Shown one piece after another: positions 44,246-54,424 of a stretch of DNA of 64,000 nucleotides. Numbering within the stretch: position 1 is the first letter of the stretch; every line of letters starts with the position of its first letter. This stretch comes from Timema cristinae (lineage: Eukaryota; Arthropoda; Insecta; Phasmatodea; Timematidae). The translations under genes were made by a program, and so were the position numbers. The stretch lies in NCBI GenBank assembly GCA_039000515.1, contig JBCFYV010000100.1, positions 54,311,433 through 54,375,432 on the forward strand, written 5' to 3'. The notes below the pieces were generated by a model. The model did no database searches. It had not been told where the DNA came from and was given only the letters and a program-made list of their open reading frames with translations.

Positions 44246-45180
44246 GACATGAACACATATTCCCTCTTACACTGTCATACATACAGATTTACTCGGCCAC
44301 AATCCTATGTAGTGAAATTGTACATTCATAGAATTAATAGAAATGAACATAATAGTAATTCTGTAAACACTAGACCTACATCCCGACATTCAAAAAATGC
44401 TAAATACAGTACATCATGTTAAGTATTACGTCATGTTCTTATTGTTAGTACAGTCTTACGATTTCTCTTTGGATTTCAAACTAAGACATCCCCTTTAATT
44501 CCGCCTTGGATTTGAAGTTGATATTTATCCTTTTTGTGTGTTAGATAGAAAACAAATTAATATTATATTCACGCATTTTAAGACGGTTCGAGTCTCAAAA
44601 TAGGTTCAATTTTATGCACTCTAGCTACTTAATTAAATGCTTGGAATTACATAATAATTATCAGCTATCATACGAAACCTCGTTTGAGCAGCCACATTGT
44701 TGAAACGGATAGCCAGATCTAAAAGCCTTGTACTTATGTTATTTATCTTACTTTCAGAAAATCTCTCTGCCAAATTCCGTTAAAACTGGTTGACATATTT
44801 GAAAGTTATCTTGGGTCAAAATTTCCCAACAGAAGGATAGACAAACAAAACGCCAAATAGTCACTTTTAAACAGAGCCCTGCTACGACGCTCGGTCAGTT
44901 ACATAGTCCTAATATTGGCAGTTGTGAATGTTATACAACACAAAACAAGCGCACAACATATTTAATTATATGAACATCTCCTTTAAGCCATTGAAAATTT
45001 TAATGTTTTGCATAATTCGTTCTATATCCTCATTTACAGCCCTAGGTAGGAATATTGCTTGATTATTTATCTATGTTTACATCTCATTAAGACTTGATTC
45101 ATCAATGCCTTTGATGTTGGTGTTACAAGCTTCTACCTCTACCAGTGCTGTATGCATTAAAGCATGGGATGTATAGTTTA
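44246..45180. other. No gene seen
   Basis: Unassigned. CAGAGCCCTG at 44872 is a chance echo of the hAT end at 41532. Confidence 0.35.
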
Positions 45181-45690
45181 TATTCTTATTACACCTAGAT
45201 TACGCATATGTAGCTACGCCCCCTGCATTGGACCAAACGTCGTTGGAAGCCCCATAATGGCGCAAACTTATTACTACTAGACAGCGCATGGGTACTCACA
45301 CCCCTTGTCCTAAACAAAACTAGCACCCATCTATGTGGTCAAGACGTCATTTGTGCTCTTATTACTACTAGACTGTGCATCTGTATTCTCTCCGATTGCG
45401 CGGGATGATAATATCCATATATGTGTCCGTGATGTCATTATATCTTACTATCTACCCCTGCTGCGTGCTCTTATTACTAATAGACTGAGCATCCATACTT
45501 TTATGTTGCGTGCTATTATTATTACAAGACTGCGCATGTACAATCCATCACCTTGCACCGGACGAGACTAACATCCATCTTTATGGCCGTGACATCACTG
45601 TAATTTCCACTGTCATATACTCATATTACCACTAGACAGAATCCCCTGCGCCGGGCGCAATTGACGTTGTCATGACGTCATCTGAGGATA
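45181..45690 (+). repeat. Degenerate tandem array with CRE-like words
   Basis: Six diverged units of variable length (about 45-112 bp) starting near 45184, 45268, 45359, 45471, 45515 and 45623 with TTATTACTACTAGACTGCGC-like words. Four units carry a site near TGACGTCA (GACGTCAT, GATGTCAT, GACATCAC, ATGACGTCATC). Confidence 0.7.
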
Positions 45691-46383
45691 GTGTTGTTGT
45701 CCCCATTGCATGTTGTTAATTTCGCGGCATTAGAACTGATGCACAGTCTAGGAGTTATAAGCCTATGGTGAAGGTAATAGAGATGGGAGATGAATAATTT
45801 GACATTCATTAAGATTCAGGTCAGCCATCCAAACGTAGCTTTACGAGCGTCGGTTTACCCTCTCACCCTCCCACTGCCGACACTCCGTGGCGTCTCCCAT
45901 TGAAATATGGCGCCTTCTTCAAGACATTCCCGGTCTAAGTAGAGAGCTAACAGGCGTGGAGTATATCTTCAAGGAGTTGATTACGTGAAAATGGGATGCC
46001 GGGCTGTGTTCGAGGGTGGTTGAGGGATGCTTTATCGTGGAGGAGGAACGCAACGTAGGGGGATGAAGTGCTCAGAAAGGGGTGGGGGGATTCTCTCACT
46101 AAGATGTTTCAATGGAAGGATGATGGGGTTTATGTGCCCGACGCATGAAATATTTATTAGATTGAGAAGGAACTTGAGAGAGCAGTTCGCTTGAGAAATA
46201 TTTTTCCCCCCTCCTGCTTATGTTGCTTCGGTAAAATGGATAAAAGATTTTTTTTTGTAAGGATTTAAAACCAATTTTTACTTCTACAAGAGTGGGTTAT
46301 TTTTTTTAAATTCTGAATTTAAAAGTGTTATGAAAATGAAGTTTAGATTGGGAAACATAGGGGGACGGGGGGGGGGGGGGGGG
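45691..46383. other. Unique GC-richer segment, no gene called
   Basis: 45830-46100 is relatively GC-rich and unmatched. A G21 run lies at 46367-46387. No frame with domain content was found. Confidence 0.35.
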
Positions 46384-46620
46384 GGGGTGAAAGTCCAATT
46401 TTAACTCAAATTGAGTTAGTGCTTCCAACTGTTAGATAATCATGAGACTTTTTTAATGCATCATATATTATGGTTAAAAGAGGTCTCTGTAATATTTAAA
46501 ATAATTTCAAAAAAAGTGTTTTCTGATTTTCTTATGGGGTTTGAAATGTAAAAGTTGTTATCCTGGAAAATGTGTGTAGTGTGACTTTCCTCCTGTTTCC
46601 CTTGTACCCTTAAAATGTAA
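46384..46620 (+). repeat. Direct repeat flanking the 58-bp array, left
   Basis: AAAGTCCAATTTTAACTC to GGAAAATGTGTGTAGTGTGA matches 47945-48177 collinearly at high similarity. The two copies bracket the tandem array and a unique piece. Confidence 0.85.
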
Positions 46621-46689
46621 TGTCAATCTTTGGAATATAAAATCGACAACTTGGAAAGAGAAGTATTGTAATATTCAAAAAAATCCAAG

Positions 46690-47674
46690 GCTAGAATGTA
46701 TGTATCAACCTCTGACCCAGTTACTTTCCTGTCATATATCCCCTAGTCTAGAGGGTCTACATAAATCTCTGACCTAGTTCCTCTCCTATCATATATTCTC
46801 CAAGTCTAGAGTGTATATATCAACCTCTGGGCCAGTTCATCTCCTGTCATATATCCTCCAAGTCTAGAGGGTGTATATCAACCTCTGGGCCAGTTCATCT
46901 CCTGTCATATATCCTCCAAGTCTAGAGGGTGTATATCAACCTCTGGGCCAGTTCATCTCCTGTCATATATCATCCAAGTCTAGAGGGTGTATATCAACCT
47001 CTGGGCCAGTTCATCTCCTGTCATATATCCTCCAAGTCTAGAGGGTGTATATCAACCTCTGGGCCAGTTCATCTCCTGTCATATATCCTCCAAGTCTAGA
47101 GTGTATATATCAACCTCTGGGCCAGTTCATCTCCTGTCATATATCCTCCAAGTCTAGAGGGTGTATATCAACCTCTGGGCCAGTACATCTCCTGTCATAT
47201 ATCCTCCAAGTCTAGAGTGTATATATCAACCTCTGGGCCAGTTCATCTCCTGTCATATATCCTCCAAGTCTAGAGGGTGTATATCAACCTCTGGGCCAGT
47301 TCATCTCCTGTCATATATCCTCCAAGTCTAGAGAGTGTATATCAACCTCTGGGCCAGTTCATCTCCTGTCATATATCCTCCAAGTCTAGAGGGTGTATAT
47401 CAACCTATGGGCCAGTTCATCTCCTGTCATATATCCTCCAAGTCTAGAGGGTGTATATCAACCTCTGGGCCAGTTCATCTCCTGTCATATATCCTCCAAG
47501 TCTAGAGGGTGTATATCAACCTCTGGGCCAGTTCATCTCCTGTCATATATCCCCCTAGTCTAGAGGGTCTACATAAATCTCTGACCCAGTTCATCTCCTG
47601 TCATATATTCTCCAAGTCTAGAGTGTATGTATCAACCTCTGGGCCAGTTGCTCTCCTGTCATATATCCTCCAAT
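46690..47674 (+). repeat. 58-bp tandem array, about 17 units
   Basis: Unit TCAACCTCTGGGCCAGTTCA, then TCTCCTGTCATATATCCTCC and AAGTCTAGAGGGTGTATA. Starts fall 58 bp apart (for example 46820 and 46878). Edge units are more diverged (ACATAAATCTCTGACC) than central ones, the pattern expected from unequal exchange. Confidence 0.96.
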
Positions 47675-47944
47675 GTGTGGTCTTTGAGTACCCGCTGTTA
47701 CTCAAGTGTCTCATGGCTAGAAGACGTTTGTCTATGACCCTATTTACGAGTGTTGAATTCCCCCTAGTCTTTCACTCCTGTCGGAAGCATGGAGCCAGTG
47801 ACGTTTTAACTTTACAAGTATTGGCGAGGGGCAGGCCCACCTCTAGCAGATGTGCAGCCCAGGACAAACTTATTTTGAGGGGTCCACAGTTATCTGCCTC
47901 ATCCCTCCTAAACAAATATTAAAACATTTAATTTTTGTTTAGGA
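47675..47944. other. Unique spacer; candidate transposon end
   Basis: 47793-47880 (CAGTGACGTTTTAAC, GCAGGCCCACCTCTAGCAGA) resembles the CAGTGGCGTA...GGGCCC ends seen on some DNA transposons. The 137-residue frame crossing from the array into this piece is not a gene. Confidence 0.4.
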
Positions 47945-48177
47945 AAAAGGGAGAAAAGTCCAATTTTAAACCGAATTAGGTAAGTGCTGCCATCTGTTAG
48001 ACAATCATGAGACCCTTATAATGAACTTTATATTATTGTTAAAAGAGGTCTGTGTTATATTTAAATTAATTTAAAAAAAGTATTTGCCGGGAACCTTAAG
48101 GGGTTTGAAATATGAAAGTTGTTTTTTCTGGAAAATGTGTGTAGTGTAACCTCCCCCTTTTCCCTTTTATCCTTCAA
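47945..48177 (+). repeat. Direct repeat flanking the 58-bp array, right
   Basis: Partner of 46384-46620: AAAGTCCAATTTTAAACCG to GGAAAATGTGTGTAGTGTAA. Confidence 0.85.
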
Positions 48178-48216
48178 TGATATTAACTAAAAGTAGATCT
48201 CATGTTTTAATATAAG

Positions 48217-48485
48217 TATTATTATTATTATTATTTAGCACCGCTTCTTAATACCCATTCAGGTTATACGCTTTGAGTACTAATTACGTTAAGGGATTAG
48301 GAATTGGGAAAGTTGAATTAGAGGAAGTGAACCCGCATTTGCGTGAAGGGAGAGTGGAAAACAATTTTAGGAAAAACAACCCCCAGTTCACCCGACCGAG
48401 CTTTGAACCTCGTTCTCCCCGTCCACGGCAGTTTAGCTCAAAATGAAACTAGCGCGTCAGCTAAATACGCCACGGAGGCGGGTTC
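48217..48485 (-). mobile_element. SINE-A with a TAA tail
   Basis: Reverse copy with (TTA)n before TTAGCACCGCTTCTTAATAC, so a SINE-A can carry the SINE-B type tail. The head is rearranged (GAAACTAGCGCGTCAGC). Confidence 0.82.
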
Positions 48486-48588
48486 ATATGAGAAGTAGAT
48501 CTTATGAGAAAAAAAAAGTGTGTACTGCAGTTATAGTCTGTGAACAATTAAAATAAATATTTAATGAAGCCATGTTTTATAAATATTG

Positions 48589-48630
48589 GGTAGTAAGACG
48601 CGGTGCTAATAATAATAATAATAATAATAA
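48589..48630 (+). mobile_element. SINE-B tail-only insertion
   Basis: Only GGTAGTAAGACGCGGTGC plus (TAA)n, 42 bp. Perfect 13-bp target duplication TTTATAAATATTG at 48576-48588 and 48631-48643. Confidence 0.95.
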
Positions 48631-48747
48631 TTTATAAATATTGATCAAAAAATATGATTTTGTTATAAAAGTTGTGAACATATTTACTTTATCTTACGTG
48701 TCACTCACTACCACCCCCTTAAGTTGGACTTTTGATAAAAATAATAA

Positions 48748-48925
48748 TATTTAGCACCGCATCTTACTACCCGTTCGGGTTATACGCACTTACGCTAATG
48801 TGTAATGGTAGGGTGATTGTGAGATGAAATGGAGGACCTACAGTTTAACGTGGGATCCGAACCACGGTGGAAGCCTGGCATTCCACACGTTCACCAGTTG
48901 TGATTAATACACGTCTTGTCAGAGG
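48748..48925 (-). mobile_element. SINE-B 3' part, fused to a SINE-A
   Basis: TTAGCACCGCATCTTACTAC through the body to ACACGTCTTGTCAGAG. The head is missing, and the sequence passes directly into a forward SINE-A. Confidence 0.88.
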
Positions 48926-49105
48926 GGAGATCTAAGTTCGAATCTCGGTCGGGTGTACTGAGGTTAGTTTTCCACTCTCCCTTCATGCAAATGCAAATAT
49001 ATTCCCTATAAATATAACCTCCCTCGTCCCTAAAACAATTAGCATAAATTAGTACATAAGCGTATTGCCCGAATGGGTAGTAAGACACGGTTCTAAAAAA
49101 AAAAA
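48926..49105 (+). mobile_element. SINE-A lacking most of its head
   Basis: Starts at GGGAGATCTAAGTTCGAATC (B box region) and runs to GAATGGGTAGTAAGACACGG and an A tail. Confidence 0.86.
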
Positions 49106-49599
49106 GACGTTTCTCCTTCGGAGTCGACAGAAATGCAACACAATAACAGCAATTTGGGCTAAGGATGGAATTGCCCCATTTTACCACTGTAAAATTCACA
49201 TTCATTTGTAAAGGAATTAGTTCATCTAATAAGTATTAATTCTTAAGGCAAACTTTCCTCTTCTTTAAGATAATCCAACTTTAAGTTTTAATATTTCTTT
49301 TGAAGCTTTGACAAGCTTCATTAGAGACCTTAATGACGTCATCAATTTCTTCTCCTCATTACCGTTTCTCTTGTTCTCAGAGAGGTAATTTTGTTTGATT
49401 TACATTCAATTGAAAACGTAATAAATGCATATACATTAAGTGTTTTTTTTTTTGTTGTTGTCTGCTGTAAAGGGGTCTTCTATAGTAGGACTATCTTTAG
49501 AAGAATTTCTGAAAGTAGATGAAAACTAATATTAATTTAAGTTAATCGACATAGTACTTGTAAAGGTTGACAATATGTCAAAAAGGAACAACTGTAAAA
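49106..49599. other. No gene seen
   Basis: AT-rich. Nothing recognised. Confidence 0.4.
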
Positions 49600-49852
49600 A
49601 CCCGCTTCGGTGATCGAATGGTCTAAGACGTCACTCTCGCAAGATACTGGCCTTATTATGATGAAAATATAGGGGTTCGAGTCCTGATCGGGTCTATTGG
49701 AGGTATTTCTCCTAAGTGTTTTCCCACTTTGCTTCCACGCAAATGAGAGTACATTACATCTAATATACTTCCTTCCTCGTACCTATCCAATTAGAGTAAT
49801 TGTCATGTATATTTACAACCTGACAGGTAGTAAGAAGCGGTGATAAAAAAAA
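49600..49852 (+). mobile_element. SINE-A, well preserved
   Basis: ACCCGCTTCGGTGATCGAAT head, B box GGGGTTCGAGTCCTGATCGG, 3' end GACAGGTAGTAAGAAGCGGT, then A-rich tail. Confidence 0.88.
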
Positions 49853-49872
49853 GTTTATATGCAAATGTGGTT

Positions 49873-50003
49873 AAATAATATAACTGTGCACAGTGAAAGC
49901 TAGACAAATAATATAGCTGCGCATATGAAAAGAGAAGAAATAATATAGCTGCGCACAGTGAAGGGGAGACAAATAATATAGCTGCGCACAGTGAAGGGTA
50001 GAC
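49873..50003 (+). repeat. 33-bp tandem array, 4 units
   Basis: Unit AAATAATATAGCTGCGCACA, then GTGAAGGGGAGAC. Starts at 49873, 49906, 49938 and 49971. Confidence 0.93.
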
Positions 50004-50560
50004 ATCCCAAAGCTGACAGACTCTCACAGGTCACAGTAATATGCGTGTTTCATAATTCAGCCTAATTCTCGGCTTACTCATTAAAGAGTTTTAATTGGTT
50101 TCTGCCCTCATAAAGTTCATTAACCCATCCACTCACGCAAGCTCGATGGGAACTTAACTGCCTGACACCCGGTCATCACAGCCAGGGCCGCGAGCAACGT
50201 ATGGACCGTCACTTTATAGTTATCTTTTGTTTGACAGGCGCTTAGTAAAGAGTGGGAGAAGAAAAAGTGTTGACACGTTTTGATAACACTATATCTTTAC
50301 CATCTTGACTAATAAATGCTTAAAAATTAAAATTAAAATAAAAATAAAAATAAAAGATTGAAAGTTTTTTTACATACCCATGAATTATTCGTTAAAGACC
50401 CGCCTTGGTGGCGCATAAACAAAACGGAAAACTGTTTGTATGACGTCATTAACATCCTGATTCCATCCTGTTCCGCGTCTAAATTTTGCGTGTGGGAAAA
50501 AAAAAGACTTTCGTTTGAAAAGTTTTTTTTTACGTGGACCACAGACGCCAGCGTCCATAA
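50004..50560. other. No gene seen
   Basis: Unassigned. An AAATAAAAATAAA-rich patch lies near 50330-50355. Confidence 0.4.
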
Positions 50561-50564
50561 AATA

Positions 50565-51420
50565 AATAGTATGGTGCGTCGCAAACACTTTCTCTCGCTT
50601 TTATCTTAAAATATACATTTTACTAAAAACTTGTTATATTTGTGAAACGAAATAATAGGTATATACATTGTTGTAGAAACATAACAACAAAGATAAGGAA
50701 TGATATAATATACACTGTTACTTACTCACTGGCATTAGGATCTAGGAACATTGTTACAGAAAAATGAAGAAAAGAGAAATATCTTCTTTCACCAAAGAGC
50801 ATAAGAATCAAAGTCATTTTCAAAAAAACCTGAATTAAAAATAATATATATTTGCTTATATCGCAGAAATTATTAGTTTTATAGTTCAATCCTCGGTCCC
50901 GGCACAGATTTATCTGATAACCAAACCCTTCCTTCACCTCTGACAAGACGTGTATTAATCACAACTTGTGAATGTGGGGAATGCCAGGCCTCCACCGTGG
51001 TTCGGATCCCACGTTAAACTGTAGGTCCTTCATTTCATCTCACAATCACCCTACCATTACACATTAGCGTAAGTGAGTATAACCTGGATGGGTAGTAAGA
51101 CGCGGTGCTAATAATAATAATAATATTAGTTTTATAATAATATATTTCAAATAAAAGTGCTTAATTTTTAATAGTACAACTTTACAATCATTAACTAGAT
51201 CGTATCTCAAATAATTGCAGGGAAATGATAAAAATTGTGAAATTTCCCTCATGTAAAGTACTTTCAAAGTCATTTTTATGAGAAAATGACAATCGCCATT
51301 TTGTATATTAAAAAATATATGTCTAGACATAATATTTATCAAAATCTCGAGTTCAAATTTGTTGACGATCACAATACTTTCTCTCCGAGGTGTCAAGAGG
51401 AAGTAAAAAATAAACTAATG
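50565..51420 (+). repeat. Unnamed repeat family U, copy 2
   Basis: Collinear with 21015-22095: GGTGCGTCGCAAACACTTTC, ATAATATACACTGTTAC, CAACTTTACAATCATTAACT and GATCACAATACTTTCTC. Interrupted by its own SINE-B at a different position. Confidence 0.62.
50884..51124 (+). mobile_element. SINE-B, 5' truncated within the head (long subtype)
   Basis: Starts at the B box (GTTCAATCCTCGGTCCCGG). Perfect 12-bp duplication ATTAGTTTTATA at 50872-50883 and 51125-51136. Confidence 0.95.
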
Positions 51421-52059
51421 TAAAAAAATGGTTTTTTGCTTAAAGTGTTGATTGCCAAAAGTGACAACAACTCAACATATCGTCTTGCATATCATATGGT
51501 TTGGCGTATGAACACATGAGAGTGGATCTGGTAACTTTTGTCAGCTGTCAGTTACATACACTCCTCCGTACTGTATGCGTGCGTGAGTGATGATGTCAGT
51601 AATAATCTGACAATACGTCATAAGGACTGCCTGAAGGAGTGATTACCAACCTGACAGAGAGAGGAGGTGACAAGGGGTTGTCGGTCAACCTCACATCAAC
51701 CAGATTAACCTGCTTGACACTGATCAACCCTCAGGATGTCCGGAATGAAAGACAATGACACCGCTAGGGTTGGTATTCCTGATTCTACAGCGGCTCTTCT
51801 CATGAGAGGAGGTTACTTGTCACTAAAGACGAGGTGACGACATACCTAGACAAAAGGGGGAGAGCAGAGATAGTGGTTAGTGTACACCCCGGTTTTATTA
51901 CGAATGGACATAATGACAGCTAGAAAAGCTGCTAGAACATGGGCTGGCAACCTTTATTATAGTGTTTTGTCGAAGTAATATTGCAAAGTCGCTCAGCGTG
52001 CCAACCAACCTAAGCTCATCCGAATCGCTTATATTTTTATACTTGCTAAAAAGTACAAC
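51421..52059. other. Unique island; weak exon candidate, R fragment
   Basis: 51480-51545 holds a repeat R fragment. 51630-51900 is GC-balanced and repeat-free. One frame is open from about 51630 to 51757 (ending INPQDVRNERQ) and another from ATG 51736 (MSGMKDNDTARVGIPD...LKTR). Both are short, and neither resembles a family I know. Confidence 0.3.
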
Positions 52060-52352
52060 GGGTGACCTGGTAATCTAGGGGTAAGGTGTCAGACTTCTGT
52101 GCTGAGGGTCCAGGGTTTAATCCTCGGTCCCGGCACAGATTTATCTGATTACCAAACCCTTCCTTCACCTCTGACAAGACGTGTATTAATCACAACTTGT
52201 GAATGTGGGAATGCCAGGCCTCCACCATGGTTCGGATCCCACGTTAAACTGTAGGTCCTTCATTTCATCTCACAATCACCCTACCATTACACATTAGCGT
52301 AAGTGCGTACAACCCGAAAGGGTAGTAAGACGCGGTGATAATAATAATAATA
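52060..52352 (+). mobile_element. SINE-B, full length (long subtype)
   Basis: GGGTGACCTGGTAATCTAGG head, 3' module with AACCCGAAAGGGTAGTAAGA (one stem change), (TAA)n tail. Flanks AAGTACAAC and AAGTAAACC are a diverged duplication. Confidence 0.93.
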
Positions 52353-52929
52353 AGTAAACCATTAAAACAAATTCAAGTTGATATTGTAAAATGTAACAAC
52401 ATGTTTATAAATCAAATACATTAAACAGCTACTGTTTCTTGAATATTTAATATTTTAATTATAAATAAGAAATATCAGAAAAAATACAAAGTTATAAATG
52501 TGTTTCGAAAAATTTAAGTTCTGAAGACATTAATTTGAAATTTGGAAATAAAAAATTGAGTATTGAAACATAAAACACGTTGCTATTAAAATTAATACTC
52601 ACAAATGGTTTTAACCAAAAATAAAGGTTCAAAATTATTTTTATTCAAATCGCTCAGCGTGACATTGAGAATCGTTCCACGTGCTACAGGTTGCCGACAC
52701 ATCTAGTAGATCAACTTCCACGTATTCATACGTCACGTCATGTGATATGCAGCTGTTTTATAACGGGAAAAAAACGTTCTTATTATTAAAATCGGACTGT
52801 TTGTTTTGAATATTCAAAGGCATAATTTAGGGGCGCCATACAAGGTATTTATTATGAGGATAGTAGCTCTGAAACTACAAAACCAATAAATACAACTTTA
52901 TTTATCTTATAATTCCTTTTTGTGATTCT
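52353..52929. other. AT-rich; repeat R fragment
   Basis: 52710-52765 carries CACGTATTCATACGTCACGT and ATATGCAGCTG, a minus-strand repeat R piece. The rest is unassigned. Confidence 0.4.
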
Positions 52930-53172
52930 TATTATTATTAGGTGTTCTGTCTTATGACAGATTCATCCCTTTAATCAATGAACTTAGACCGTCAAAGCGC
53001 CCTGTCCTCTACACTCCCGGAATTTTCCTCTTTCCTTCAAGTGATCCAATATTTGAATCCTCCTCCTTCTTAAGCTCCTCTTTCCCTCAACCTTTCCTTC
53101 TATAACGTCGTGAAGAAGACAGTTTCTCCTAAGGATGTGTCCAATACAGTTCGCTTTGTACCGAACAATCAC
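52930..53172 (-). pseudogene. LINE ORF2 C-terminal fragment
   Basis: On the minus strand, residues read RYKANCIGHILRRNCLLHDV, IEGKVEGKRSLRRRRIQ, ILDHLKERGKFRE, and then the frame shifts. The continuation in another frame (ICHKTE/RQNT-like, then TAA) lines up with the end of 19330-19455. KANWIGHILRRNCLL...GRR...LLDDLKERR is a recognisable non-LTR C-terminus. The element ends CTAATAATAATAA, the same kind of tail as SINE-B. Confidence 0.8.
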
Positions 53173-54083
53173 ATCTAAAATGGTTCACATCTCACCCACT
53201 ATTCTCAGGACTTGTTCATTTGTCTGTCCATCTGATGTTTATAAGTCTTCTCCAGCTATGAGGACGACGTTTTTTAACCGGTGTATACTATGCTCTATAC
53301 GATACAGTATTTTATTTTGTAAATGAAACATCGGCTACAAAGCAAGAACAAGTGAAAACAGAGCGTCAAATGGATCACGTTATAAATTCAGTAACTGTTG
53401 GATATGGACCGGTTTGTTTATTTTAAAACGCACTTGTTAACACCGGGACGGATAATACGTAGGGCCGGATAATCGCGACTCTAATGTATTTCCTTTTATA
53501 GATTTAGCCATATAATAAAAAAGCGCTTGTACACCGAGGATTTCCCCCCAAAAATAATTCAAATTTCAAAAAATATACAAAGAGGAGATTACAATTATTT
53601 CAAAAGACGTCAGTCCCAACACTAATTTATTGAGTTATTACCAAAAGAATTTTAGTTTTTTCTTAAATAAAAGCATTTACTTCCAGAAGAAGAAAAAAAT
53701 CTCAACGTTTACAAATCTTTAATAGTGAAGCCATATTCTAAAATATATAATTTTAAGTAATTCGATTAAAATAGGGATGTTATTTTGGCTAGATTCCTTC
53801 CCGATATTGCGAAAAAATTGTTTGAGCTATTTAAAAAAAAATAAAAAGGCATTTTGCTTTATATTTGTATATAAATCAATAAATGTCTGAATTAACGCTG
53901 AGCTTTTTCTACAAACACTGTGATTTGACAAACAAGAAAGTCGAGTTTGAAATAAAATATAATAATAATAATAATAATAAAATGAAAAAACAAAAATGCT
54001 GTAGGAACTCTTTACATTTTATATTCAGCTCCTCTGATAAATTCTATACACTAGAAAAATAATTTACCAAGAAAAAAAAATCT
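53173..54083. other. No gene; pogo-like trace
   Basis: 53436-53490 (GGACGGATAATACG, GGCCGGATAATCGCGACTCT) resembles the ends of the MITE at 10358-10710. (AAT)n lies at about 53960-53980. The rest is AT-rich and unassigned. Confidence 0.4.
54072..54080 (-). terminator. Pol III T-run terminator of tRNA-Pro
   Basis: Run of nine T on the minus strand, 3 bp after the tRNA 3' end. Confidence 0.85.
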
Positions 54084-54155
54084 GGGCTCGTCCGGGATTT
54101 GAACCCGGGACCTCTCGCACCCTAAGCGAGAATCATACCCCTAGACCAACGAGCC
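54084..54155 (-). tRNA. tRNA-Pro(AGG)
   Basis: The 72-nt reverse-strand cloverleaf is complete. Acceptor GGCTCGT pairs with ACGAGCC, followed by discriminator C. D arm contains GGTCTAGGGGTA. Anticodon arm TCTCGC-TTAGGGT-GCGAGA has anticodon AGG, and the T arm is CCGGG-TTCAAAT-CCCGG. The internal A and B boxes for RNA polymerase III are intact. There is no intron, and a T9 terminator follows just downstream (54072-54080 in complement). All stems pair without mismatch and no SINE body is attached, which separates it from the tRNA-like SINE heads nearby. Confidence 0.98.
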
Positions 54156-54424
54156 ATGAAATATTACTAGACTATTTTATAAATTAACCTCGACCAGAGT
54201 CGGTGAAAGTTGTGAATATTCTCCAACGTCATCAAGTGGACACATAAAGTAGGTCGGAGGTGTGTAGATGTTTCAAGTCTCGCTTCTGACGTCACACGCG
54301 CAAAGAATGTGTACCATTAGTTAGATTTTTACTGTGGACTTCTTACTACCCGTTCTTTTTGTACCCATATGTACTAAATACTCTAATGAGTTAAGAATGA
54401 GAAAGGTTTAATTTTAGAGGAAGT

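Noticed and set aside
43486..44881. CAGGGCTCTG and CAGAGCCCTG as ends of one hAT element
   Set aside because: The 10-bp ends are inverted, but the flanks (GAAACTGA and CTACGACG) do not match as an 8-bp duplication and the similarity stops after 10 bp.
47509..47922. 137-residue open frame, one of the two longest in the window
   Set aside because: Its first third is the 58-bp array and the rest is a unique spacer with no domain. Array units without stops explain its length.
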